Origin: Hygrophila difformis
Taxonomy: Eukaryota > Streptophyta > Magnoliopsida > Lamiales > Acanthaceae
NCBI GenBank assembly: GCA_030278955.1
Contig: JAOANR010000014.1
Location: 27,468,068 to 27,532,067 of the forward strand
Reading direction: 5' to 3'
Length of the DNA stretch: 64,000 nt
Below the pieces are notes generated by a model. The model was not told where the DNA came from. It was given only the letters and a program-made list of their open reading frames with translations, and did not search any database. Of the stretch, positions 47,832 through 59,354 are shown in pieces (positions within the stretch are counted from its first letter, which is position 1; every line of letters starts with the position of its first letter). A program made the position numbers and the translations under genes.

Positions 47832-47860
47832 TTAGGGTTTTAGGGTTTAGGGTTTAGGGT
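47832..47860 (+). repeat. Interstitial telomere-like repeat
   Basis: TTAGGGTTTTAGGG followed by two further TTTAGGG units: three perfect plant telomere units and one imperfect, next to a CCCTAGGGTCC palindrome. Confidence 0.8.
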
Positions 47861-48234
47861 TGGAGATACCCTTGTTCGATATTCATCTCCACATAATGTT
47901 TATATATATATATATTTACATTTTTTTAGGTTATTTATTACTACTTGTATTTTTGTTTAGTTGTTATCTATAGGTCATTGATTATTATTACCTTGTTCAT
48001 TTGTTTGATCGGGTTTTAGCAGGGTATTCGAAGAGAAATAATTTAATTAAAATGTAAGGAATACTTTAAATATAATTGTATAAAATAAATGCTTGTAGAT
48101 TTATTACTCAAGAGTAAATTTTTCAGCTGATTACAAGCATTCGTAACAGGAATGAAATAGTAGTGCCGGTACTAGTTTGAAAAAAAAGAACATAGATAGT
48201 AGTGCACCAGTATGGGCTCCTAAGTCTAGGGTGA

Positions 48235-48624
48235 CTAGGCAGGTACATCCTCGATGGGATCGTCCTCGTCGCTGGATACGTCAATCGGTGCTGCAGCATT
48301 AGGGTGAGGTCCCGGGTTCTGAAGGACCCCTCCGTCAATCTCGTTGGCTAAGGTAGTCAACTCCCAGGCTACATTCCCTATTTGTTCCTCCAAGTCATCA
48401 CCCTTGTCTTGGAGTTGGGCCACTTGGGCTTGGAGTTCGGCGACTTGATTTTGCAGCTGGGTTATGTTATGATGATCGGTCTCCCTAAGATGCCCCAGGT
48501 GGGCCACTTGGCCCTCTAGTTGTCCTACTCGAGTCTTGAAATAGTTGATATGTTGTTGGGACTCTAAATATGCGTTAGTCAGTTTCACCATCAAGTTGAC
48601 CATGTTCGTGTTGGGTTCGGCCAT
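48235..48624 (-). CDS. Small coiled-coil ORF in the Tekay leader
   Basis: ATG at 48624, 129 codons. Residues about 25-90 follow a heptad pattern (VGQLEGQVAHLGHL, then LQNQVAELQAQVAQLQ), a strong parallel coiled coil. The tail is acidic (SSDEDDPIEDVP). No domain family is recognised and it is not a normal gag. The frame is intact while gag and pol are broken, which hints at either a recent origin or selection. It could be the N-terminal helix region of a gag whose capsid was lost. Confidence 0.5.
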   Translation of the reverse strand: MAEPNTNMVNLMVKLTNAYLESQQHINYFKTRVGQLEGQVAHLGHLRETDHHNITQLQNQVAELQAQVAQLQDKGDDLEEQIGNVAWELTTLANEIDGGVLQNPGPHPNAAAPIDVSSDEDDPIEDVPA

Positions 48625-49065
48625 CTAATGTCAACAAGGAGGTTAGAGTTAGAGTATGTTTCAAATATAAGTCGTGATATGCAGGAATTTAAATCTATAT
48701 GAATATGCACATGCAATCCCCCAAAAGAATTAATTTTAATGTATTTTTAAATTTAATCATGGATTTAAAAAGTTGGGCCTCTATATTGGCCAAAAATAAT
48801 AATTTGAACTTAAGAAATAAAAGCATAGATATTTGGGCCGAAATGGTTGGGCTTATAATAAATAATTATTATTATTGGGTCAAAATAATTTAACCCCCTT
48901 TGGGCTCAAAATATTATACTAATTGGGTAAGAAAATTTTTGGGCTCAAATTTTGGGCTAAAATACTAGTAGTCTTAAAAATAATAATGATGATAATAAAT
49001 TTAAAAATAATACTTGGTTCAAAATATTTTAAAATAATAATAATAGTAGCTTTAAAATATTCCGG

Positions 49066-49078
49066 GCTCTGATACCAA
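49066..49078 (-). other. Primer binding site (initiator tRNA-Met type)
   Basis: TTGGTATCAGAGC on the minus strand, two bases inside the 5' LTR end. This is the usual chromovirus PBS. Confidence 0.92.
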
Positions 49079-49080
49079 CT

Positions 49081-51562
49081 TGTAACACCCCGAATTTGAT
49101 AACCCATGCCGGGATGTCACCGCCACATCTCTCTAGCAAGACACGGATTCTCCGAGCTTGCCAAAGAGAGATGCAAGGCTATAGGTATTGCAAAAAGATT
49201 TAAAAACAAGTCCGGAATCTATTTAGAAATAATAAGTATCATCCACACATATAGTAGTAATAATATATCGCAGCGGAAAAATGTAAAATGGGCCGACATG
49301 GCCAAAACTCGGGATTTACATGCCCGTTATGCAAGTATCGTAAAAAGCAATAAAACAATGTTTAATAATTCCATCCCCCAAATGCACGTGCTATGCATTA
49401 TCTCCGTACTCTGAAAGAAAAGAGAAAACAACAATTTTATCAGTATATAAAATACTGAGTAAGTCGATCCTAACATAGCAATAAAGGGATTTAATTAGAT
49501 AATCTAAAATCTCACTCCTAACATGCATTCACAAATTTTAAAGGAAATAATAATTTTAATTGTGTACTTGAACATGCATCTAATCCACAATAACAATTTA
49601 GTCATGACATGAAATTTAAAGACATAATTTAAATGCATAATTTAAAGATATGCAAAAATAAATAAATACTTAAAAATAATAATTCCTTTATTTCCCCCGT
49701 TACGTAACCATTTTTCAATGTTTGGTATAGCCGGTGATCCGGCGGCCGCAGCCGTTTCGTAAGTATCTCGTTTAGCCGGTGATCCGGTGGCCGCAGCCGT
49801 ATCTGCCATACCCAGTAACACTCCGGAGCCTCGAGAAATCCATACGGACAACCCGAGAGAGTAGGCCATGTATCTCCCGCCGATTGGCGTAATATCTCAT
49901 CAAATTCTCTCGTCCATTATAGGCCCGAAGAGAAAGGCTAGAGGGGCACCCTGCAGAGCACTCACCCTCCACTAAGTATCTCATGTATCGTTTAGATTTA
50001 ATGTATCGGGGTTTTTCAAAAGTATAGATGTATCGTATTTCAAATCTTTGATCGTTCGTTTAGAAATTTCAAAATCCTTCGATTTAAAAGTATCTTGGCG
50101 TCACAGTTTGCGCCTTTTCAATTTAAAAATTCGATTTAAGTCCGAACAATCTGAAATCTTCACAGTTTATGCAAAACACCCTAACGAAAAACTTTCGTGT
50201 TTTAACTTTTTCGAAATAAGTTGAGGAAACATGTCAAAAATCGATTTTATTATGCAATCAGAAATCTGTCCGAACTCAGGTTTGACACAGTTCAAAATTT
50301 CGACGTTTTAACATATCAAATGGACTTCAAAAATTCTGAAATTTTATATGCACATACTAGACATGATTATCTACAACTTTGGTTTAGATTGCAAAGATCA
50401 AATCGGACTAGAAAATATAGAAACAAATTCACTAAGTTCGAACATGTTCATAGGCAGATTTCAACACGTTTTGTCAAAACAGTTTCTTTTCGATGCGATT
50501 TAAAATAGCAAACGTTAACGAAAATGTCTGAAATTTTTACACACCTAGATTTATGTGTTAGGATTAAAATTCTAGTTTTGAGTTTCTCGGGTTGAATCCT
50601 CGAAATATGAGTTTTAGGCCGAATACAGAAACTGCGCAAGTTGGGGTTTTTAAGTTCGGTTTTTACGTTTCGTTACGTTACGCCTATTCCGGACGCCCCT
50701 AAATCACCCGTATTGATATGGAAGGCTCAACTTACAGTGATAGGGAGTTTTGGGTCGTCCTAAGGTCGCTGGCTCGTCCAAAATCCTACGAACGGATCCC
50801 CTCAACGTCAAGCTTCCGACTTTGGCCACGATTTCGAACCGGACGAAGAAATCCAATGTTAGATCGAGTTTTCGGGTTCAAAAACTTAAATGAAAATCTA
50901 TGAACGACTTACCACAGATTAGAACACTAGGGATCTTGTATTCCACGCTTCCTTCGTCGGTTTTCGTCGCCGGGAAGTGATCGGAAAGTCGTCGGGAAGT
51001 CGCCGGAAAGTGTTTTGGCTTTGGAGAGAGTTTGGGAGTGAATGGGGAGGGTTTTGGAGGCTGCAAAATGGGGTGGAGACAACCCTAGGTCGTCCTTATT
51101 CACTTCCCCCGTCCAAAATCCCCTTTCCAAAGTCGGGGGGTCGAATTATGGTAAGAAATCGCCGAAAACGCGCAAGTTGCCAAAACCTGTAGAGCCACGC
51201 GGGGTTGGCGCGCCTTTTGGCCAAACCCCGCCCGGCCAGCGCGCGGCCCTCGCCTGGACTGCGGTCCGGGCGGGTCCGTGCGATCCGATCCGTCGGGTCT
51301 TTTTTTCCTCTCTTTCGGACTTCTATCCTTTCCCGTTTTCGCGCTCGATTTTCCGGGTCATTTCCGGATTATGCTTCTCATCATAAATTTATTCCGACTT
51401 AATTCGACTCCACGTCTGACATCTTAGGTTTAGGTCCGTCGGGTTCTAAATCGTCGTCTTTTGATTTTCGAGCATTTCCGAGTTTATGGGTTCTCGGAAC
51501 AAAACTTTCTTTCCTATTGGATTAATTCCTATTTTTATATTCTAAAATTTACGAGTATTACA
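49081..51562 (-). repeat. 5' LTR of the Tekay-like element (type B)
   Basis: 2,482 bp, same length as the copy at 40673-43154, with about 26 scattered substitutions and no indel I could find. Ends TGTAATACTC...GGGGTGTTACA (minus strand); the first differs from the other LTR by one base. Confidence 0.95.
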
Positions 51563-54500
51563 GGGGTGAGGAGGAGAGCGTTGATGACGCTTTGCAAAAA
51601 AGTGAAACCTACAGTGGTATGCTTCCAAGAAACAAAAATGGGTGTAATTAAAGACCGGATGGTGTATCGGATTTGGGGATCGAGGGATTGTGAGTTTAAC
51701 TTTCAACCAGCAATTGGCAACGCCGGCGGATTGTTGGTGTGGGATGTAAGTAGGTGCTCATTTGGCGTAGTTGAACAGAGTCACCATTATATGTGGATCA
51801 AAGGGACAATCAACAGTGTTAATGGGGTTATCAACATTTTTTGCATCCATGCCCCAAATACCAGGCGAGATAGAGCAGAATTATGGAGTTTGTTATCTAA
51901 CAAGTGTGCCACGGCGAATGGGGAACTCTGGTGTTTATCGGGAGACTTCAATGCAGTGATGAAAGAGGGTGAGAGGGTGGGGGTGAGTGAGGATGGGGGG
52001 GTCTATTAGAGATTTCAGAGAATTTGCTGACGGGTTATGCTTGATGGATTTACCTATGGAAGGCGGCCAATTTACATGGTTCGGAAGGGGGGGTGGAGCT
52101 TATAGTAGACTTGATAGATTCTTGATTTCGCCAAGCCTGCTATGTCTGAGGGGAGATATTACTCAAAAACGCGGGGACTCGGTCTTATCGGATCATTATC
52201 CGGTGATGTTGGAGTTTGGTGAGCATTCCTGGGGACCAAAACCTTTTAGGTTTTACAATTACTGGGTAGAGGAAAAAGGATTCAGTGATATGGTAATAGA
52301 GACTTGGGCTTCGGAAGTGGGTGGGTTGTCATCTAGCAGCGGTGGGGGGGTTTTCGATAGGCTTAGAAGACTAAAGCATAAGATCCGCAATTGGGATGGA
52401 TATAGTGCGAAGAATATGGAGGATCGAATTCAACGACTGCTGTCTGAGATCACGGAATTGGAGGGTGATATACAGGAAATTGAGGCGGGCGAGGAGACAA
52501 GGAGGGCATGGCTAGACAAAAAGGATGAACTAAAAAGATTGTTATTGGCAGAGGAGCAAAGGTGGCATCAAAAATCGAGGGTCCGACGGTTAAAGGAGGG
52601 GGACCAAAATACGAAGTTTTTTCACGCTATTACTACACTTAACAGAAGGAAACGGTATATAGGGGCTATTAAAAGGGATGGGGTGATAGTTGATAAGCCG
52701 AGAGACATTAAGGAAGCTGCCTTCTCTCATTTTAGAGAGATATTCCTTAAACAATCAGATGAGGTGTTTGGGGTAGAAAATGTTGGGTTGCCTAAACTAG
52801 AAGAAGATGCAAAGGACTGGTTAGAGAGGGGGTTCACCGAGGAGGAAGTTCGTGAGGCGATCTGGAGTTGCGACGGGAATAGAGCCCCGGGGCCGGACGG
52901 TTTCAACCTTGATTTCTTCAAGAAATTCTGGGAGATGCTTAAAAATGAGGTGATGCAAGTCTTCAGGACACTTGAGACAGACTGTAAAATACCAAAGGAA
53001 GCAGGAGGATCCTTCATTGTTTTAATTCCTAAGGTGGAAAATCCTTTGGAGTTTAACGAGTATCGGCCAATATCCTTGGTAGGGAGTATCTACAAAATAA
53101 TTACAAAAGTGTTGGCCAGGAGGTTGACTGAAGCAATCAATAAATTAGTAGGACCTGCGCAAATGGCGTTCATAAAAGGAAGACAGATTATGGACGGTGT
53201 TCTTATTGCTTCCGAAGTGATCCAAACGACCAAAGCATCTAGAAAAAGGGGTTTTGTGATAAAGTTGGACTTCGCTAAAGCCTACAACAATGTGTCGTGG
53301 GAGGCCTTATTTCGCGTGTTGGAGGCGACGGGCTTTGGAGACAAATGGGTGAAGTGGATCAAGGAGTGTATTTCTTCGGCGTCTGCTGCAGTCATAATCA
53401 ATGGTTCTCCCACAAGGTTTTTTGAGATGCAAAGAGGATTACGACAAGGGGATCCTCTTTCCCCGTATTTATTCGTTTTAGTGGTTGAGATTCTTAACAA
53501 ACTAATAAGCAGGGCAGTTGAGTTAGAGCTGTATGAGGGCTTGTGTTCGGGTAGGGACGGTCCGTATATCTCCCATCTCCAATATACGGGCGACACAATT
53601 CTATTTTGTAGTGGTGAACTCCAACAGGTGAGACTAATCAAGCATATACTACTGTGTTTGTCATTAGGTACTGGGCTAAGAATTAATTTTGGGAAATCAA
53701 GTCTTGTGGGTATAAATTGTTCTAGTGAGCTGGAGAGGGAGGCCGCAAACATTTTGGGATGTGGAGTAGGAAGTTGGCCACTCAAGTACTTGGGAATACC
53801 GGTATGGGGTCGGGTTAACAGTACTACGCTATGGCAACCGGTTTTAGATAAGGTAGAGAGAAGATTGGCGGGTTGGAAAGGAAGTCTAAAGTCTCAGGGA
53901 GGGAGATTATGCCTTATTAAAGCGGTGATGAATAGTTTGCCAGATTACTTCTTATCAATTTTTAAGGCCCCTAAGATGGTGGTAGATCGACTGGAGATGC
54001 TAAAAAGAAGATTCTTTTGGAATAAATGGGAGGGTGCTCGAAAGTTGCATACTATTGGATGGGATAAATTGTGTCGCCACAAGGATGATGGTGGCCTGGG
54101 CATATGGCAGACTCAAAGGTTTAACGCTGCCCTCCTTCTTAAGTGGAGATGGCGCTTCGGACAAGAGCGAGCTTTGTGGAAGGAAGTGATCGACGCTAAG
54201 TACTACGGATGTAATTCACCACTTATTCCGGAAATAAAGAGCGGGACTTCATTATGGAATAAAATCTGTAGTGCATGGGAGCATCCTAACCTGGGAGATC
54301 AAGAAAACGGATTCAAAATATTAGTGGGAAATGGAGCAGCTGTTAAGTTCTGGCAGGACTTTGGCTAGTGGGAGGGAAATCTTTGAGAGAAAAATATCCT
54401 AGAATTTTCGTGTTAGCTATTAACAAAGATGGAAAGATCGAAGAGTTCGGAAAATGGGTGGGATTGGAGTGGGAATTGTGTATACAACTGCGTAGAGCTT

Positions 54501-55674
54501 TGTTTGATTGGGAGAGGGAGGTTTGGGATAATATGTTGACAATGTTAAAGGGGTATAGATTAAACAGATTCGTGGGAGATAGGATGGTTTGGACTAAAGA
54601 AACAAATGGGAAGTTCTCTTCTAAATCCTGCTGGCCTAGAATGAATAATGGAGAGGGGGTAGGGCAGTCTTGGATATGGAGAAAGTTGTGGAGCATTAAG
54701 TGCCCGATGAAAGTGCGTATTCTGGTGTGGAAGATATTAAATAACGCCCTGCTGGTCAGGGTACTACTGAGTACCAGGGGCTGTCTTAATGGCGGTGGCA
54801 CCCAATGCCCTCTGTGCGAGAAAGAGGATGAATCAGTGGAGCACCTCTTTTGTAGGTGCGAAATAGCAGGATTATTATGGTTTCAGGGTAAGGCCTGGTT
54901 TGGTGTGACAGGAGTAACCCCTGGAAGAGTTGAACATTTATTTGCTTGGTGGATGAATGCGCCCTTGAAACAACATATCAAGGACTGTTGGTTGCTTTTG
55001 GGCATGGCAATTTGCTGGACGATCTGGAAGTATCGTAATAGCGCTGTTTTTAGAGGCGAGCGAGTACTTATGGGGACAGTGATTGAAGAACTCAAGTGGC
55101 GTGTGAGCTCCTGGTGGAAATTGGAAAGAGAGGAAACGATAAGTAATGCACAGGTCTTGGAAATGAGCTTCCCTGAGGGCATGTTCCAACCTCGGTTGGT
55201 TAGGCCCAAAAGGACCCGGAGGGGATTGGTTTGGGAAAGACCGGAGTCGGGATGGTGGAAGATCAACACGGACGGTTCGTCAATGGGGAATCCGGGTCCG
55301 GCTGGAATTGGGGGGTGATTAGAAACGACAAGGGAGAATCCATATTTATATTGTCCGACTCCATCGGGTGTACAGATTCTACAGAAGCGGAAGTTATGGC
55401 AATTTGTCGGATCTGTAGGGTAATAATACGTGATCAAGGATTTCCACTTCCTAAATTGTTGTTCGAAAGTGACTCACAAAATGTTATTGGATGGCTAAAA
55501 AATCTAAATATGTTCCCATGGCGTTTCCATGACCACATTGGTTCGATTGCGGCTGTCATAAATCACGCTAGCTGTGTCAAGTTCCAACATATATTGAGGG
55601 AGCGAAATGAGGTAGCCGATCAATGGGCAAGACGGGGGGCATTGGGGGAAGGTAAGGTTGAGGATTGGGCTTAA
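51563..55674 (+). pseudogene. LINE ORF2 main part: endonuclease, RT, zinc finger, RNase H
   Basis: The endonuclease resumes at 51568 (VCFQETKMG, SGDFNAVM) and shifts frame in a G run near 51992-52005; it continues with RLDRFLIS and SDHYPVML. RT follows: RAPGPDGFNLDFFKKFW, FVIKLDFAKAYNNVSWEAL, GLRQGDPLSPYLF. The catalytic box, expected FADD, reads YTGD (53583-53594), so polymerase activity is lost. A one-base loss near 54359 and a G-run shift near 55310 break the rest: zinc motif CPLCEKEDESVEHLFCRC and RNase H (INTDGSSMGNPGPAG, STEAEVMA, FESDSQNVI, NEVADQWARRG) with all catalytic acids present. Confidence 0.92.
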
Positions 55675-57998
55675 ATATCTATACCCAAGACTTGCTCCCA
55701 CGGTATTTCTTTTTTTATCTGTAACAATCTTGAATGAGTTTAAGGTGAAGTTCCATTTTGGTAGATTCTTTGGTACTGCTGCATTGCTGTTTTTGTACAG
55801 GTGCCTTAAATGGAGATGGTAACTCATGGCCTCATAAGACAGAATGTATTGAAAGGGCAGACACAAGGGATTAGGCAAAGGGACCAAGATCTGGGATGGA
55901 ATTGCAACTCTCGGCCACGACAGGTTGCAACTGCTGCTGCTAATTCTGTTGTTGCTGAAACACCAGTCCATTGAAGCTGATGTTCTCTCTCGAAGCTGTT
56001 GATGTTCATATGTCTTGAAGATTTACGATTGCTGCTGTTTAACTAGGAAGCTGATGCTGCTGCTGTGATTCTTTTCGAGGGGGCTGTCCTGACCCTGCTG
56101 ACTCTCTAAGTACCTTGATGAGTCAAGGCAGCTGCGGATTAACTAGGAGGCCAATGTTGCTGATTTACCCGGTTATATGCATGGTAGATGCTGTCCCATG
56201 ATGTTTGATGTTACTGCTGCTGTCCCCCGGGAGAACCTGATGATGTCTGCTGCTGCTGCTTTTCATGTGCCATTAAATTTCAAGGCGATAAGGCTGACGC
56301 TGCTGGTAACAATCTCTGCTGGAAGTGGTCATCTCATAAACCACTTTGCAGGACTGACGACCTCTCACATTGAGCACATTAAGCCAACCGGAAAACTAAT
56401 CGGTGAGACCTGAACCCTCTTATCTCTTACATGTGCGTAAAGGTGGAATCCATTTAGACATCCTAGAATCTGCTTTATCATACACGTTGAAAGTGCATAT
56501 ATTCGTTTCATTGTATCGATTAAGACAAGGGCTTGTGGACAACCCTTTTTGGTTGCTATCCCTTCCTAAATATCCCCTTTACCAACTAATCAGCCATAGT
56601 TGATGATATACTCTGATTCTTCCCAGCAGACACCTGGCCACCTAAACCATTAACCTATCTTTTCTCCTAGCCAAACAGTTTCTTTACATCTTGGGGGATC
56701 TCTGGAATGTCTATGAATTCTTATATGCTACTTCTCTTGTTAGTGAAACTTAAGCAGTTGGATTCTAAGGGAGGTTGGAAGGCCATCGACAGTGGTAGGG
56801 TGTGAGTCTTTTAGAACTAGAGTGGGCGGCTCGATTGATTGGTTGTTTGAAAGGTTTGTTGTCATATTGAGGCATCTCAGTTGGCTATTGGCTTTGGACA
56901 TCCCCTGTAGAAAAAGAATAGCTTATTAACGCCACAGTAAAAAAAAAAAAAAAAGAAGAAGAAGAAAAAAGAATGAAGATAGAAAAAAAAAAAAAGTAAT
57001 AAAGAAGAAAAAAGAGTAAAATGTTGAGGGTGTTTGATAATTTGTTGGATCGGGGTGGTTTCTACTGAATGGTATTTTTGAATAATGTATTTACGCAGGT
57101 TATTCTTAGGAAGTTTGGTATGGATTTCATTTGGTTGTGATAATTTTGTCGCATCATTGACCGTAGTTGTGTGTGATTGTTAATAGACGCTTCCCCAATC
57201 CCCAATAGCCTTTCACCCACTTTCCATTCATGGCCATGGCTCCGATATCACCTATATTTGCCCTTGCCCTTGCTTCGATGCATTGATTTCGAATACTTTT
57301 TGCATGGGATCTGTGATCTTAAAGTTAGCTTCGGGATTGTCTTTTGGATTCACCACTTGGGAGCCCTCATCGACTGTTTCCTTTGGAGAGTAAGTGTATA
57401 CACTACATCTTTGAAGATGTCGGTTTGGCTTGTTGTTATCAATGTGGGAAGGACTTGGTTGTGCCTTGGTAAGGATAATGTAGGGATTCGGTACAGATTA
57501 TATGCAGTGGATTTGAAAGTGCCGCTGCAATCCCGCCATTTGAAGGACAGTGCTGCCGGTTTGAGGAAATAAATTGTTACACAGTGTTGGATTGAAGAGC
57601 TTCTATTGCTTGGCATGGTACTCCTGAACTGCATGTCAACAATTCGAAAGAAGATGGTGAATAAAAGGATTGATGGAGACCATTCTCTTACTACAATGGG
57701 CGCCATTTCTCATGTGTTTGGTGCTTCAGATTTCCAATTTGTCTTGCGTACTGTTTTTTAGTCCTTTATGCTAATTGTTTTTACTCTGTGTAGTTATTGG
57801 CGCGGCTGATGGTGTTATAGCTGGTTTTGACATTGATATAATAATAAATCTTTTTCCTCAAAAAAAAAAAAACTAAATAAAAGAGAAAAAGAAATGAAGA
57901 AATTATGACGACAAGGATGGCCATCCAAAGATCCGATCCATATGTAACCCAAAAGAAAAAGGATCCGATCCATATACAACCATATACAACCATATATT
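55675..57998. other. Unassigned sequence with two poly(A) tracts
   Basis: It follows the LINE stop and may be its 3' UTR plus other retroposed DNA. It is rich in GCTGCTG strings (55930-56270), has a poly(A) with GAA-rich tail at 56939-57000 and another A tract at 57859-57871 after a TAATAATAAATC signal-like string. The 131-codon frame at 57177-57572 is unlike anything I know. No duplication could be fixed. Confidence 0.4.
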
Positions 57999-58159
57999 TT
58001 TTTTGCGGAACAGCCTATACAGGCTAGAGAAGTGGTGGGGGCCCATGCCACACAATTACAAAGGGGAAAAGGGGAGGGATAGGGGCCGGGTGAGAATCGA
58101 ACCCTCAACCTAAAGGTTGAGAGCCAGGGGCTTAACTACTTGGCTAAGTCCCAATCCCC
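57999..58159 (-). mobile_element. tRNA-derived SINE
   Basis: A 161 bp insert flanked by TATACAACCATATATT at 57983-57998 and 58160-58175. On the minus strand it starts with a tRNA-like head, with an A-box-like TAGCCAAGTAGTTAAG (58131-58146) and a B box GGTTCGATTC (58094-58103), and ends TGTATAGGCTGTTCCGC plus a short poly(A). This is pol III promoter structure as in plant SINEs. Confidence 0.92.
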
Positions 58160-58606
58160 TATACAACCATATATTAATAGATAGCATGCTTGCAAAAGTC
58201 CTTTTTTTTTTTTTTTTCTGAGAAGCAAAGGATAGGTGTGCAAAAGTCCAATTTGAAAGATAGAACAATATACTTCATTTTAGTTATTACTAAAGGAAAT
58301 TAAAGCCTTTAATTTGTGGGTTGGAAAATTACTTATTTTACGTTTCCCTCATTTTCTTGAGCTTCTTCTAAAGCCCTATTTATGGAAGACAAAGACCCGG
58401 CCCTACAACGTTTAGCATATTTATTTATTATTTTTTTTAACATTAAAAACTCGTTACTATCTACATTAAATTTTTGAGGGACTGTGTTATTTTGTTTTGT
58501 GGTTAGTATTTTTTTCTTCTTCCTTTCATTGTTCTTATAATTTGAATTTTCAAAGTTCGCTTCTCTACGTTTATAACCAAAAAAAAGATGGGAATTCCAT
58601 CTCATG

Positions 58607-58855
58607 TACTCCATCTGTACTAAGTAAGACCAAACGTTTGATTTTTTATATTATTCGTTGTTTAAATTTGACTCAATTTTATTGTTAGTATATAATAAAA
58701 TAGATCATAGTCGATGTGGTCTTGCTAGATTCGTTTAATCGCATAGTTTTAGAATATATATATTCTATATAATTTGTTACCTTTATGAAGTATATTTTAG
58801 AATATTAATCATTAAATAAATGCACTGTATTTTGTACCCAGAAGAAAACATTCGA
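58607..58855. mobile_element. Stowaway-like MITE remnant
   Basis: Starts GTACTCCATCTGTACTAAG and has the interior TTAGAATATATATATTC seen in the family copy at 34681. The right TIR is not recognisable. Confidence 0.4.
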
Positions 58856-58904
58856 GCTTACGTGGTACGGACGAAGGAATAAGGTTTCATCATGTCGTCC
58901 ATTA

Positions 58905-59175
58905 CTCCCCACATTCCTTATTAGTTGTGTTTTTAGAAATTAAAAAGTATTCTAAAATAGTTGTCATTCTACACATTTATAATATACATTTTCTTATTAC
59001 CCTTATACTAATTAATTATTTTCTTGAATATTGTGCATCATCTCTCATTTTATTTAAAAGAATCAATCTTCACTACAAGCGAAGAAGGGCAAAAGTGTAA
59101 AGTAGAAAGTAATAATTACATTTTTTGGTTTATGAAATTTGAACCGAAACGTCAAGTAAATAGGAATGGAGAGAG
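58905..59175. mobile_element. Stowaway-like MITE
   Basis: 271 bp, left end CTCCCCACATTCCTTATTAG, right end AAATAGGAATGGAGAGAG, flanked by TA at 58903-58904 and 59176-59177. The TIRs pair at about 17 of 23 positions. Confidence 0.75.
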
Positions 59176-59354
59176 TATTATGGAACTTAAAATGCACATT
59201 AAGTGAAAAATATTAAAAGTCGGACTACAATTAGCTGCAATTTATTGTGCAACCAATAGGAAACTAATGGCTATTGGACAACACAAAAATATTAAGGACC
59301 ATTACGTTGGAACAGAGGATATTGGTGGCATTATAAAAATTGATTGGTGCATTA

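Larger units (their letters stand above)
47609..49065 (-). other. Long leader between PBS and gag
   Basis: About 1.46 kb, AT-rich. It holds a coiled-coil ORF, a telomere-like block and a poly(T) at 47797. Tekay leaders are normally much shorter, so this may be where the capsid was replaced or filler was captured. Confidence 0.6.
40673..51562 (-). mobile_element. Complete Tekay-like chromovirus inserted in a LINE
   Basis: 10,890 bp with GGGGT duplications at 40668-40672 and 51563-51567, two 2,482 bp LTRs, iMet-type PBS, gag-like knuckles, pol and chromodomain. By eye I count about 26 differences between the LTRs (about 1%), so insertion was recent: under roughly one million years with usual plant rates. 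The gag/pol breaks show it is not autonomous. Confidence 0.95.

Noticed and set aside
40673..51562. Two near-identical 2.48 kb blocks as an assembly duplication
   Set aside because: They have TG...CA ends, flank a PBS and PPT, carry about 26 scattered differences and are bounded by a 5-bp duplication, so they are LTRs.
55930..56270. GCTGCTG-rich stretch as a CAG/CTG expansion
   Set aside because: Runs are only 3-4 units long and interrupted.
56939..57000. Poly(A) at 56939 as the certain end of the 38421-55674 LINE
   Set aside because: No target duplication matching the LINE 5' side could be found, and over 1.2 kb separates it from the ORF2 stop.
58333..58614. Minus-strand 93-codon frame as a transposase fragment
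   Set aside because: Lys/Asn-rich composition follows from AT-rich DNA; no motif could be recognised.
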